Assembly (NCBI GenBank): GCA_012517325.1
Contig: JAAYVF010000122.1
Location: forward strand, 1-64,000
Direction of reading: 5' to 3'
From: Myxococcales bacterium
Lineage (GTDB): Bacteria > Lernaellota > Lernaellaia > Lernaellales > Lernaellaceae
Length of the DNA stretch: 64,000 nt
This document shows positions 16,824-25,510 of the stretch, piece by piece. Numbering within the stretch: position 1 is the stretch's first letter; each line of letters starts with the position of its first letter. The position numbers were made by a program, and so were the translations under genes. Under the pieces are notes generated by a model. The model ran no database searches, was not told the origin of the DNA, and saw nothing but the letters and a program-made list of their open reading frames with translations.

Positions 16824-18404
16824 CTAGTCCTCCCCATCCGGCGGCGAATCGGCCACGCCGAACGCCCTTCGAAACATCGTCGAAATGCGCCGCTGCCGCT
16901 CGTCGAGCGGCAGGTTGGGCCGCATCGTCACGGCGAAGGCGCGCAGGTTGAGCCAGCGCAGGCGGCACAGGTCGGCCAGCAAGCCGCGGTACAGCGAACG
17001 GAAAAACGATCGCTCGACGAACGAACCGGCCAGCATTTTGTAGAAGTTGGCCGGTTTCAGCAGGTCGTAAGCGGCGGTGAGAACGTAGCGCGAGCCCTGC
17101 GGCCGACCGCGGTAGCGGAACGCGGGCATGAACCGGTCGTGGTAAAAAAGGTCTTTCAGTTCGTAGCCCCGGGCCGCCAGGTCCTCGCTGCCGGGCACGC
17201 CGCGCATCGGAATGAAACGGGTTTGCGCGGTGATGTCGCTGATCCGCCGCACCTGTCGCCAGACCGGCCAGCGCACCTTGTCCTCCTGCTCGGCGTCAAA
17301 GTCGCGCACGAACAGCCCGTAGACGAAAACGCCCCGCGATTTGAGCAGCCGGTAGATTTGCGGGTACGCGGCGGGGCCGACGCCCTGAGCCGGATTCTTC
17401 TCGTACTTGTCGAGCGTCTCGTCGCAGACCGTTTCGTAACCGATGTACACCATGCGCAGGCCGGCGCGCGTCGCCACGTCCAGGTATTCCGGATCGTTCA
17501 GCGCGAGGTCGGCGCGCAGGAAACACCAGAGGCCCAGTCGCCAGCCGCGCTTTAAAATCTCGTCGAACACCCGTAAATCGCGGTCGCGCCGCGCCGCGAA
17601 ATTGTCGTCGGCGAATAGGATCGACCCGACGCCGCGGCCGACGAGGTTTTCCATTTCACCGATGATGCGTGCCGCGCTCTTGAATCGCTGCGTATGGTTC
17701 CACATCGAGGCCGCGCAACAGAACGCGCAGCCGTGCGGACAGCCCCGCGCCGATTCGATCGTCGCCGGGTGGCCATGCGGTTGCAGGCGGAAGCGGTATT
17801 GCGCCAGGTCGACGATGTCCCAATTCGGCAGGGGCAGCGCGTCCAGGTCGGGCAGGAACGGCGCCTCGGGATTGTGGCGCGCCCGCCCGTCGCGGTCGCG
17901 GTACGACAGGCCGGGAATGTCGTCGAGCGGGCGGCCGTCCCGCAACGCGCGCAACAGGTTTTGAAACGGCGGCTCGCCCTCGCGCCGCACGACCACGTGG
18001 ACGCCGCGCGCCAGCCACTGGTCGGCGTAGAAGGTCGCGTGGTGGCCGCCGAGCACGATCAGCGTATTGGGAAAATGCTTCCGGATCAGCCGCACCGTCA
18101 GTTCGGTGTTGAGCGCGACGAGGGGCGAAACGGCGCTCAGGCAGACGACCGGCGCGCTGCCGAGCTGCGCCAGGTAATCGGTGTAGTCGAGCCGGCGGTC
18201 GAGCCCGGCGTCGAGGTAGCGCACCGGCAGCTCGGGAATCATCGCCGCCAACTGCGGAAAACAACTCGAGGGCGCCGCCAGGATGTGCCGCGTGAAATCG
18301 TTCGAAAACGGCCAGCCCTGATAGAGGTTGCGCGGCATCAGAAACAGGACGCCGTCGCGCCGCAATCGGGCGGCGAACGCGACGGGACGGTCGACGGCGC
18401 TCAC
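16824..18404 (-). CDS. Cobalamin-binding-domain radical SAM protein
   Basis: 526 residues. The start is the GTG at 18404, overlapping the upstream stop by four bases (GTGA) with GGAGGG before it; the same frame stays open far upstream, but that stretch has no protein-like sequence and lies across two clear genes. The N-terminal part is a B12-binding-like fold (LIVLGGHHATFYADQW, VVRREGEPPF). The radical SAM cluster motif is ARGCPHGCAFCCA near residue 225, followed by ILFADDNFAARRDRDL. A start LFLMPRNLYQGWPFSNDF resembles proteins that handle lipids or secondary metabolites, but the substrate is unknown. Confidence 0.88.
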   Translation of the reverse strand: MSAVDRPVAFAARLRRDGVLFLMPRNLYQGWPFSNDFTRHILAAPSSCFPQLAAMIPELPVRYLDAGLDRRLDYTDYLAQLGSAPVVCLSAVSPLVALNTELTVRLIRKHFPNTLIVLGGHHATFYADQWLARGVHVVVRREGEPPFQNLLRALRDGRPLDDIPGLSYRDRDGRARHNPEAPFLPDLDALPLPNWDIVDLAQYRFRLQPHGHPATIESARGCPHGCAFCCAASMWNHTQRFKSAARIIGEMENLVGRGVGSILFADDNFAARRDRDLRVFDEILKRGWRLGLWCFLRADLALNDPEYLDVATRAGLRMVYIGYETVCDETLDKYEKNPAQGVGPAAYPQIYRLLKSRGVFVYGLFVRDFDAEQEDKVRWPVWRQVRRISDITAQTRFIPMRGVPGSEDLAARGYELKDLFYHDRFMPAFRYRGRPQGSRYVLTAAYDLLKPANFYKMLAGSFVERSFFRSLYRGLLADLCRLRWLNLRAFAVTMRPNLPLDERQRRISTMFRRAFGVADSPPDGED

Positions 18405-19837
18405 CAATTCGTGTCCCTCCGCGAAAATTGGAAAAATTGCAGGCCGTAACGCAGGCGCGGCAGCGCCTGGCGGAGCCAGCCCGGATTCTTGCGCAGCACG
18501 TACCACAACAGGCGCGGCAAATGGCGCGGGTGCGCGTAAAACGAACGCGTCACGCGGCGGATTTCGCGGTTGATCAACGCCGGGGGCAGCGGCGTCACCT
18601 CGTCCGTGCTTTGGTACCGCTCGCCGAACTCGGAGTTGCGCAGCAGGCCCAGCGGCATGATCGTCAGAATGTCGGGCCGGTGTTTTTTCACCCAGCGTTC
18701 GGTGGCGCGCATGGTTTCCCGCGTTTCGCCCGGCAGGCCGAAAATGATGCCCACAAAAGTCAGGATGCCCAGGCGGCGCGCCAGCCGCAACTGCTCGGCC
18801 AGCATCGCCGGCTCCTCGGCGCGGCGGTGGATGCCCTGCAGGATGCCGGCGTCGGTCGATTGCAGGCCGTAGACCACCATGTTCAGCCCGCTCGCGGCCA
18901 GGCGGCGCAGGTAGGATTCGCGCCGTTCGCCGAAGGACGCCGGATGCAGGTAGCACGACCAGTTGGGCCGGTTCGGGATCGCCTCGTACAGGTCGAGAAA
19001 CCGGTCGAGCCAGCGCGGGTCGGCCCCGAACAGGTCGTCGCGGAAGTGCAGATACCGCGCGCCGTGGCGGTCGATCAGCTCGCGCGCCTCGTCCAGCAGG
19101 TTGCCGGGGCTGCGCAGCCGCCAACTGCGCCCCCAGAAGCCGGGCGAGCCGCAGAACGAGCAGCGCATCGGGCAGCCGCGCGAGCCGACCAGTTCCAGCA
19201 TCGGCCGGCGGCAGTTGGGATTGCCGGTGATGAAATAGCGGTCGACGTATTTCCGCCAGGGGAACGGCAGCGCGTCGAGATCCTCGACGAGCGGCATCGG
19301 CGCGGTTTGATGCACCTGGCCGCCGGGCAGATAGGCGATGCCGCGCACACGGTCGAGCGGCAGTTGGCCCTCGAGGTGATCGAGGAACTCCGCGAAGGTC
19401 GCTTCGCCTTCGCCCAGGCAGACCGCGTCCGCCCCGGCCTGCAGCACCGGCAGGGGATCGAACGACGGCCCGCCGACGATCACCGCGGCGTCGGTTTCGC
19501 TTTTGATGCGCCGGACGTACGCGGCCACCTTGGCGATCAGCGGATCGTAATGGCAGCAATAAAGGCCGACGAAGCGCGTCCGTTCGCGCCGGATGCGTTC
19601 CACCACCGTCGCGGCGTCGAAGGCTTCCACCTGCTGGTCGAGCAGGTCCGCGTCGTAGCCGCGCCGGTGCGCGACGGCCGCCAGGTACAGCAGGCCGAGC
19701 GGCGCGTTGGCGTTGATGCCCTGCACCGTGAGGTTGTGGCCGCGCACGGCCCGGCGGGAACCGTCCGGAAACAGATTGAGGTACAGGAACAGCCCCGTTC
19801 CTTTGGCCGGCCCAGCGATGTGGTGTTCCGCGACCAC
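18401..19837 (-). CDS. Cobalamin-binding-domain radical SAM protein
   Basis: 478 residues starting at GTG 19837, three bases after the upstream stop, with GGGAGAG before it. The N-terminal region contains the binding-fold blocks NAPLGLLYLAAVAHRRGYD and AVIVGGPSFDPLP plus the LGEGEATF motif. The cluster motif is SRGCPMRCSFCGSP (C-x3-C-x2-C) near residue 220, followed by FRDDLFGADPRWL and GLPGETRETMRA. The family typically uses methylcobalamin or adenosyl radicals on unactivated carbons. The C-terminal FYAHPRHLPRLLWY-type segment is common among these proteins. It is the middle gene of the minus-strand radical SAM operon. Confidence 0.9.
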   Translation of the reverse strand: MVAEHHIAGPAKGTGLFLYLNLFPDGSRRAVRGHNLTVQGINANAPLGLLYLAAVAHRRGYDADLLDQQVEAFDAATVVERIRRERTRFVGLYCCHYDPLIAKVAAYVRRIKSETDAAVIVGGPSFDPLPVLQAGADAVCLGEGEATFAEFLDHLEGQLPLDRVRGIAYLPGGQVHQTAPMPLVEDLDALPFPWRKYVDRYFITGNPNCRRPMLELVGSRGCPMRCSFCGSPGFWGRSWRLRSPGNLLDEARELIDRHGARYLHFRDDLFGADPRWLDRFLDLYEAIPNRPNWSCYLHPASFGERRESYLRRLAASGLNMVVYGLQSTDAGILQGIHRRAEEPAMLAEQLRLARRLGILTFVGIIFGLPGETRETMRATERWVKKHRPDILTIMPLGLLRNSEFGERYQSTDEVTPLPPALINREIRRVTRSFYAHPRHLPRLLWYVLRKNPGWLRQALPRLRYGLQFFQFSRRDTNW

Positions 19838-19840
19838 TCG

Positions 19841-21256
19841 TCAACTCTCCCTCGACGCGCGCCGCCCCAGCAGCGAAGCCAGCCGCCGCCGCAGATCGCC
19901 CCGTTGGCCGGCACCGGCCGCGGTGCGCAAAAGGCGCCAAAAGGCCCGTGGGCGCAGGTAAAAACTCAGGTAGGCCCAAAGCTGCCGCCGCTTCAACCCG
20001 CCGCGCGACAAATCCGGCAGCGGCACGCTGGGCGCGTCGTACTGGAAGCTTTCCCAATCGATGTCGCCGAGTCGGCCGGCGCGTTGCAGCCGCGCGGTGA
20101 TCTCGGTACCCGGCAGCGGCGAAAACAAAAAGAACAGCGCGTAATCCAGGCCCGCGCGCCGCGCGAAGCGGATGCTGTTGGCGACCGTCCGCCGCGTCTC
20201 GGTCGGATAGCCCAGAATGAAGTAGCCGTTGGTCGTCAGCCGCGTTTCGCGCTTGATCAGCCGGATCGTTTCGGCCACCGCGGTCAGTTTCGTGCCCTTG
20301 CGCATGTCGTCGAGCACTTCCTGGTTGGCCGATTCGACCGCGAGGCTCAGCGCGTGGCAGCCGCTGCGTTCCATCAGCCGCAGCAGGTCGGCGTCCAGCG
20401 CATCGAGGCGCACGCCGGTCGACAGGCAATCCCAGCGCACGCCGAGCCCGGCCCGCAGCAGCGCCTCGCAAAAGCCTACGACGTGTTCGCGCCGCGAGGT
20501 GAAATTGTCGTCCTGGATCGAGACCGATTCGACGCCGTAGTCGCGCCGCAGCCGGGCGATTTCCGCGACGACCCGTTCCGGCGAGCGGTAGCGCACGCGG
20601 TGGCCCGTCAGGCGGTGGCCCATGCAATAGGTGCAATGGAAAGCGCAGCCGCGCGAGGTGTGAATCGGCACGAGGGCGGCGTTGCGGATCGGGGTGCGGT
20701 ACGGCAGGTATTCGGCCAGGCCGACCCGGTCCCACGGCGCCTCGCCGAAAGCGTCGAGATCGGCGACGTAGTCCGGCGGGTTGGCGCGCACGGTTTCGCC
20801 GTCCCGCCAGATCAGCCCCGGTACCTCGCCGCGCCAGTCGCCCGGCGACGCGCCTTCGCGAGCCAGCCGCGGCAGGCCCGGTTCGCCCTCGCCGACGAAG
20901 GCGTAATCGGCTTCGGGCACCGTGGCGAAAACCTGCTCGACCAGACCCGACGGATGCGGCCCGCCCAGGACCGCCACGATCCGCGGGTTGCGGTCTTTCA
21001 GGCGGCGCAGCAGGGCGCGGGCCGGGCCGATCTGGTGCGAATAGAGCTTGAGCCCCAGCAGCCACGGTTCGTCGCGGCCGTAGCGGGCCAGCAGGTCGTC
21101 GGCGGCGGTGGGATGCAGCACGCCGTCGTGGTAGGCGGCTTCCACCCCGTTTTGCTCTAACGCCTTGAGCAGGTAAGCCAATCCCAGATCGACGCAAACG
21201 GGGAAATTCTGCCCGCCGGACGGCGTCAACCGGTGCAAGACCACCTGCAAGGACAT
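19841..21256 (-). CDS. Cobalamin-binding-domain radical SAM protein, first gene of operon
   Basis: 471 residues; ATG 21256 follows a GAGGGG ribosome site. B12-binding-like region (about 20-150) with VLGGPHPSGLVEQVF and FVGEGEPGLP; radical SAM cluster motif SRGCAFHCTYCMG near residue 205; then VSIQDDNFTSRREHV and ALSLAVESANQEVLDDM. Length and order fit the B12-binding radical SAM class. It opens a run of five radical SAM genes (21256 to 13986) joined by overlaps or gaps of three to four bases, implying one transcript and a shared pathway. Substrate cannot be inferred. Confidence 0.9.
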   Translation of the reverse strand: MSLQVVLHRLTPSGGQNFPVCVDLGLAYLLKALEQNGVEAAYHDGVLHPTAADDLLARYGRDEPWLLGLKLYSHQIGPARALLRRLKDRNPRIVAVLGGPHPSGLVEQVFATVPEADYAFVGEGEPGLPRLAREGASPGDWRGEVPGLIWRDGETVRANPPDYVADLDAFGEAPWDRVGLAEYLPYRTPIRNAALVPIHTSRGCAFHCTYCMGHRLTGHRVRYRSPERVVAEIARLRRDYGVESVSIQDDNFTSRREHVVGFCEALLRAGLGVRWDCLSTGVRLDALDADLLRLMERSGCHALSLAVESANQEVLDDMRKGTKLTAVAETIRLIKRETRLTTNGYFILGYPTETRRTVANSIRFARRAGLDYALFFLFSPLPGTEITARLQRAGRLGDIDWESFQYDAPSVPLPDLSRGGLKRRQLWAYLSFYLRPRAFWRLLRTAAGAGQRGDLRRRLASLLGRRASRES

Positions 21257-21400
21257 GTTAAACCCCTCTGTTCCTCACTCCCAATTTTTTTCGACCCGAA
21301 GTCGGCCGGAATGAGGTTCTAAACCTTCATGATACCACGAAATGTCGCGCCGCGCGGCGGGGCGATCGTGAAACAATCGGCCAGGCCGCCGCCTTCTTTC

Positions 21401-21429
21401 TTGCCAGGACGATCCCGCTTTCCTATGAT
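21401..21429 (+). promoter_or_regulatory. Sigma70 promoter of the glycosyltransferase gene
   Basis: TTGCCA (21401-21406), 17-base spacer, TATGAT (21424-21429), about 38 bases before the ATG at 21467. It lies in the 210-base divergent gap to the radical SAM operon, for which no equally good minus-strand promoter was found. Confidence 0.65.
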
Positions 21430-21466
21430 GCCTCAACCCTGAAAACAGCGAGGCGAACGAGCCATC

Positions 21467-22669
21467 ATGCGCCTGTTGATCATCGACAACAGCCCTTCCA
21501 TGGGCGGCAGCATCCGCGATAGCGCCGAATTGGCCAACGAACTGATCCGCCGGCAAACGCCGGTGGGCGTCCTGGCCTCGCGCCCCGACCTGTTCCGGCC
21601 GCACCTCGCGGCGGGCGTCGAAGTCCTCACCGCGGAATGGGAAGGCTTTCGCAACGTCTTCGATCCGGCGCTGGGGCTGATGGGGGGGCCGATTCCCCGG
21701 CTGAGCGGCTGGCTGGCGATGCGCCGCTTCACCAACCGCCTCGCGCCGGAAATCCGCGCCGTGCTGGACCGCTTCCGGCCCGATCTGGTGCATCTGAACA
21801 ACCTCAATCTGCCGCAGATTCCGGTGCTGGAAACCTGCCGCGCCGCCGGCCTGCCGGTCGCGTTTTACGCGCAGATGATCCGCGTTTTCGGCGGGCGGGA
21901 AAAACGCCTGGCGGCCGCCGCGCAACGGGTGATCTGCATCAGCGAGGCGGTGCGCCGGTTCCTGGTCGACCAGAACGGCGTGCCGGCCGAACGGACCTGC
22001 GTGGTCTATCCCGGCATCGACGCCGCCGCCTATGCGCCGCCGCCCGACCCGTCGACGCGGGCCGAACTGGGCTGGCCGCCCGACGCGCCGGTGGCCTGCC
22101 TGTTGGGGCGGATTTCGCGCTGGAAAGGCCAGCACGTGGCGATCGCCGCCTGGCGGGAGGTCACGGCCCGGTTGCCGCAGGCCGTGTTGGCGATCGTCGG
22201 CACCGGCGACGCCGAATACCTGGCGGAATGCCGGCGGTTGGCGCAGGAAAACGGCGTGGCCGACCGCGTCCATTTCGTCGGTCACCGCGGCGATGTGCCG
22301 CGTGTCCTGGCCGCCTGCGATCTGGTCATTCATGCGTCCTGCTACGCCCAGCCCGAACAGGGCACGGTGGAGGCGCTGGGCCTGGTCGTGATGGAAGCGA
22401 TGGCCGCCGGGCGGCCGGTGATCGCGACCGCGGCCGGCGGGCCGCCGGAACTGGTCGCGGACGGCGAAACCGGCCGGCTGGTAACGCCGGGCGACGCCGC
22501 GGCGATGGCGGCCGCGGTCTTAGGTTACCTGGAGAACCCGGAAGCCGCGCGCGCCGCAGGGGCCGCCGGCCGCCGTCGCGCCGCCCGGTTCACCCTGGAC
22601 CGGATGGCCGAACAATTTCTCGCGGCCTATCGCGAAGCCGCCGAATCCATTGGTAAAACCCTTCCATAA
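21467..22669 (+). CDS. Glycosyltransferase family 4
   Basis: 400 residues with a GT-B fold. N-terminal domain starts LLIIDNSPSMGGSIRDSAEL (donor/acceptor glycine loop); C-terminal domain has ACLLGRISRWKGQHV and the GT4 E-x7-E motif in EALGLVVMEAMAAGRP (near residue 310). It would transfer a sugar from a nucleotide donor to a lipid or polysaccharide acceptor at the inner face of the cytoplasmic membrane. It has its own promoter and is followed by the regulatory region of the TetR gene, so it appears monocistronic. Sugar and acceptor unknown. Confidence 0.92.
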   Translation: MRLLIIDNSPSMGGSIRDSAELANELIRRQTPVGVLASRPDLFRPHLAAGVEVLTAEWEGFRNVFDPALGLMGGPIPRLSGWLAMRRFTNRLAPEIRAVLDRFRPDLVHLNNLNLPQIPVLETCRAAGLPVAFYAQMIRVFGGREKRLAAAAQRVICISEAVRRFLVDQNGVPAERTCVVYPGIDAAAYAPPPDPSTRAELGWPPDAPVACLLGRISRWKGQHVAIAAWREVTARLPQAVLAIVGTGDAEYLAECRRLAQENGVADRVHFVGHRGDVPRVLAACDLVIHASCYAQPEQGTVEALGLVVMEAMAAGRPVIATAAGGPPELVADGETGRLVTPGDAAAMAAAVLGYLENPEAARAAGAAGRRRAARFTLDRMAEQFLAAYREAAESIGKTLP

Positions 22670-22763
22670 AAACATAGAATAACAAAATTTCGCGCGAGCG
22701 CTGATCCCCGGCCGCCGCCGAGCCGACGCCCGTCCGAACGGTGCAAAACCGCCGTTTTCCGCC

Positions 22764-22793
22764 TTGACAGGCTTCGGTGGGGTCTGGTAGTTT
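22764..22793 (+). promoter_or_regulatory. Sigma70 promoter of the TetR-etfBA region
   Basis: TTGACA (22764-22769), 18-base spacer, TAGTTT (22788-22793). The FadR-like operator at 22800-22817 covers the expected transcription start. A long leader of about 145 bases follows; it contains a small hairpin CCACGA/TCGTGG (22909-22914 / 22922-22927) close to the start codon. Confidence 0.6.
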
Positions 22794-22799
22794 CGTCAA

Positions 22800-22817
22800 T
22801 GAGTGAAGATTCATTCA
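22800..22817 (+). promoter_or_regulatory. FadR-type (TetR family) operator
   Basis: TGAGTGA-AGAT-TCATTCA, an 18-base near-palindrome (one mismatch between arms). It agrees closely with the known Bacillus-type FadR box TGAATGA-N4-TCATTCA. Its position over the transcription start of a TetR gene suggests autorepression relieved by long-chain acyl-CoA. Confidence 0.65.
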
Positions 22818-22948
22818 GTGTCCGTGACAAACCACGGGCGATGGCGTTCCAAGCAGGGGAAAGGCCATCTTCATCCGAACCCATTAGAACTGGAAGCCAG
22901 TCGACCTCCCACGAGGGGGGGTCGTGGTCGGATTGACGGGAGCACGGG

Positions 22949-23566
22949 GTGCAATCGTATAACCTGAATTTAAGTAAGGGACGCAACTCCACCAAGGATA
23001 AGCACGAACGCATCTTGCGGGCCGCCATTAAAGTCTTTGCCAAAAACGGCTTTCACAACTCGAAAATCAGCCAGATCGCCAAGGAAGCCGGCGTCGCCGA
23101 CGGCACGATCTATCTCTATTTCAAGAACAAGGACGACATCCTGATCAAGCTGTTCGAGGAACGGCTCGACGACGTGAACAACCGGTTCCAGGAAGTGCTG
23201 GACGGCATCGCCGATCCCGAGGAAAAACTGCGCACCTTCATCGCGATGCACATCGAATTGATGGACCAGAACCGGCACCTGGCCGAGGTGATCAGCGTCG
23301 AACTCCGGCAAAGCCATAAATTCATGAAGGAATACGTGCCGCGCAAGTTCGCCGAGTACCTGAACGTCATCAGCCGTATCATCCGCGAGGGCAAGGATCG
23401 GGGCGTGTTCCGCGCCGATGCCCATCCGGGAGTGGTCAAGCGCATGTTGTTCGGGGCCTTGGACGAACTGGTGTTGTATTCGGTCTTGTCGCCCTCGCCG
23501 AAGTACGAATTCAAAACCTTGGCACAGCAGGCGACCGACCTGTTCATTCGGGGGTTGAAAAACTGA
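22949..23566 (+). CDS. TetR-family regulator, FadR-like
   Basis: 205 residues. The N-terminal TetR helix-turn-helix (about residues 18-64) reads ILRAAIKVFAKNGFHNSKIS followed by EAGVADGTIYLYFKNKDDIL, close to the FadR/YsiA group that controls fatty acid degradation. The C-terminal ligand domain (about 80-205) is helical. GTG 22949 follows a GGGAGCACGG stretch. A FadR-like box lies in its promoter and etfB, etfA and an ETF:quinone-type oxidoreductase follow after 61 bases, so it probably represses the beta-oxidation electron pathway until acyl-CoA binds. The ligand is inferred. Confidence 0.88.
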   Translation: MQSYNLNLSKGRNSTKDKHERILRAAIKVFAKNGFHNSKISQIAKEAGVADGTIYLYFKNKDDILIKLFEERLDDVNNRFQEVLDGIADPEEKLRTFIAMHIELMDQNRHLAEVISVELRQSHKFMKEYVPRKFAEYLNVISRIIREGKDRGVFRADAHPGVVKRMLFGALDELVLYSVLSPSPKYEFKTLAQQATDLFIRGLKN

Positions 23567-23627
23567 CCGCCGGTCGGCGGTTGCGATAAGCGACAACCAT
23601 CTGCTTTTTATTCAAAGGAGGGGTACC

Positions 23628-24413
23628 GTGAATATCGTCGTCTTGTGCAAGCAGGTGCCGGACACCGAGACCAAGATCAAGTTGCTCGGTGACAACAGCA
23701 ACATCGATCAAGAGGGGATCAAGTGGGTGCTCAACGTTTACGATGAGTTCGCCGTTGAAGAAGCCCTGAAGATCAAGGAAGCCGGGAAAGCCCAGAAGGT
23801 GACCGTCGTCTCGATCGGCCCGAAGCGCTGCGAAGAAGCGCTGCGCACGGCGTTGGCGATGGGCGCCGACGACGCGATCCACCTCGAGGACGATTCGCTC
23901 TACGGCGTCGATCCGTACGTCGTCGCCAAAGGCCTGGCCGGGCTGCTCAAGGGCCTGGACTACGGCATCATCCTCAGCGGCAAGCAAGCCGTCGATGACG
24001 ACGCGGCCGCCGTGCCGCAGATGCTGGCCGAAATGCTGGGCATCGGCCAGGTGACCGTCGTGAGCAAGGTGGAAGTGGGCGCCGACGACGTGAAGGCCTA
24101 CCGCGACATCGAAGGCGGCGCGAAGGAAGTCGTGCAGGGCAAGATGCCGATCATCCTCGCCGCCACCAAGGGCCTCAACGAACCGCGTTACGCCAGCCTG
24201 CCGGGCATCATGAAGGCCAAGCGCAAGCCGCTGGCGAAGAAAACCGCCGCCGACGCCGGCACTTCCGCCGGTGACGCGAAAACCAAGATCGTCGGCTGGT
24301 CGCTGCCGCCGCAACGCCAGGCCGGCAAGGTGTTCAAGGGCACCGCGGACGACCTCGCGGCGCGGATCGCCAACGTGGTGAAGCTCCTCCGCGAAGAAGC
24401 GAAGGTCATCTAA
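23628..24413 (+). CDS. etfB: Electron transfer flavoprotein beta subunit
   Basis: 261 residues; GTG 23628 preceded by an excellent AAGGAGGGG. The start MNIVVLCKQVPDTETKI and the motifs NVYDEFAVEEAL and LSGKQAVDDDAAAVP are diagnostic of EtfB. It forms a heterodimer with EtfA that accepts electrons from acyl-CoA dehydrogenases. Electrons would pass to the membrane Fe-S protein encoded two genes downstream. No acyl-CoA dehydrogenase is encoded in the window. Confidence 0.96.
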   Translation: MNIVVLCKQVPDTETKIKLLGDNSNIDQEGIKWVLNVYDEFAVEEALKIKEAGKAQKVTVVSIGPKRCEEALRTALAMGADDAIHLEDDSLYGVDPYVVAKGLAGLLKGLDYGIILSGKQAVDDDAAAVPQMLAEMLGIGQVTVVSKVEVGADDVKAYRDIEGGAKEVVQGKMPIILAATKGLNEPRYASLPGIMKAKRKPLAKKTAADAGTSAGDAKTKIVGWSLPPQRQAGKVFKGTADDLAARIANVVKLLREEAKVI

Positions 24414-24459
24414 TCCAACTACTTCCCGGCGAAACCGGGTTCGAACAGGAGAAGGAACA

Positions 24460-25428
24460 ATGTCGAACGTACTGGTCATCGCGGAGCTCCGGGGAGCGGA
24501 GCCGAAAAAGATCACCTTTGAAATGCTCAGCGCCGCCAAGAAAATCGCCGCGGGCCTGGGCGGTCAGGTTCTGGCCGCAGCCGTGGGCAAGGGCCTGGCC
24601 GGCTTGGGCGCGAAATTGGGCGCTTACGGCGCCGCCAAGGTCTTCCTGGCCGACGGCGTCGAAAAATACAACACCGAAGGCTACGCCAACATTTTGGCCG
24701 GCCTGATCAAAGCGGAAAACCCGGGCGTGGTGCTGTTGGGCGCCACCGCGATGGGTAAAGACCTGGCCCCGCGCCTCGCCGTGAAAGTCGGCGGCGGCCT
24801 GGCCAGCGACATCGTCGGCTACCGGATGGACGGCGCCAACTTCATCGCCAAGCGGCCCGTCTTCGCCGGCAAGGCGTTCATCGAAGTCGCGTTCCCCGGC
24901 GCTCCGGCCATCGCCACCGTTCGCCCGAACACCATTCCAGTGGAAGAAGGCGGCGCGGCGGCCGGCGCGGAAGCCGCGATCGCGGCCGACCTGGGCGCCC
25001 CGAAGGCCCAGATCGTCGAAATCATGGCGGCGGCGAGCAGCCGCCCGGACCTCACCGAGGCCGAGCGCATCGTCTCCGGCGGCCGCGGCATCAAAGACCG
25101 CGCCAACTTCAAGATCCTCGAGGAACTGGCCGACGTCCTGGGCGCCACGGTGGGCGCGTCGCGCGCCGCGGTGGACGCGGGTTACGCCGATCAGCCGATG
25201 CAGGTCGGGCAGACCGGCAAGGTCGTCAACCCGAGCCTGTACATCGCCTGCGGCATTTCCGGCGCCATTCAGCACCTGGCCGGGATGCGCACCTCCAAGG
25301 TGATCGTGGCGATCAACAAAGACGAGGAAGCGCCGATCTTCCAGATCGCCGATTACGGCATCGTCGGCGACCTCTTCGAGGCCGTGCCGATTCTGACTCA
25401 AGAAGTCAAGAAGATGCTGGCCAGCTAA
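24460..25428 (+). CDS. etfA: Electron transfer flavoprotein alpha subunit
   Basis: 322 residues; ATG 24460 follows AGGAGAAGGAAC. The FAD-binding C-terminal domain is complete: VSGGRGIKDRANF, GASRAAVDAGY, QVGQTGKVVNPSLYIACGIS and the INKDEEAPIFQIADYGIVGD block. It pairs with EtfB, 46 bases upstream. The region fits the standard (non-bifurcating or bifurcating undetermined) ETF; no extra ferredoxin-like domain is fused. It belongs to the FadR-like regulated operon. Confidence 0.96.
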   Translation: MSNVLVIAELRGAEPKKITFEMLSAAKKIAAGLGGQVLAAAVGKGLAGLGAKLGAYGAAKVFLADGVEKYNTEGYANILAGLIKAENPGVVLLGATAMGKDLAPRLAVKVGGGLASDIVGYRMDGANFIAKRPVFAGKAFIEVAFPGAPAIATVRPNTIPVEEGGAAAGAEAAIAADLGAPKAQIVEIMAAASSRPDLTEAERIVSGGRGIKDRANFKILEELADVLGATVGASRAAVDAGYADQPMQVGQTGKVVNPSLYIACGISGAIQHLAGMRTSKVIVAINKDEEAPIFQIADYGIVGDLFEAVPILTQEVKKMLAS

Positions 25429-25444
25429 GCGTTTTTGCCTGAAC

Positions 25445-25477
25445 GGGCGAGGCGGCGCGTGGGGCGTCGCCTCGCCC
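25445..25477 (+). other. Intercistronic hairpin between etfA and the EMO-like gene
   Basis: A perfect 10-bp stem GGGCGAGGCG (25445-25454) / CGCCTCGCCC (25468-25477) with a 13-base loop. A short CTTTTC occurs nine bases later, so it may act as a weak attenuator or as an RNA-stability element setting the ETF to oxidoreductase ratio. Confidence 0.5.
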
Positions 25478-25510
25478 TGACGATCTTTTCATAACGAGGA
25501 GTATCAAGCG

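Noticed and set aside
18428-21160. 910-codon plus-strand frame opposite the radical SAM operon
   Set aside because: Translation is Q/R/H-rich without motifs; antisense shadow of the minus-strand genes.
18404-21197. Upstream extension of the 16824-18404 frame by about 930 residues
   Set aside because: The extension is Arg/Ala/Pro-rich with no family motifs and runs through two genes that have clear radical SAM motifs; the GTG at 18404 with a ribosome site and four-base overlap is the real start.
22909-22927. Hairpin with a G-rich loop just before the TetR start as a riboswitch or terminator
   Set aside because: Only six base pairs with no T run or conserved core; noted as a leader hairpin but not called as a regulatory RNA.
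24425-24445. GGTTCGAA-like sequence reminiscent of a tRNA T-loop
   Set aside because: No acceptor or anticodon stems can be drawn around it; no tRNA gene was found anywhere in the window.
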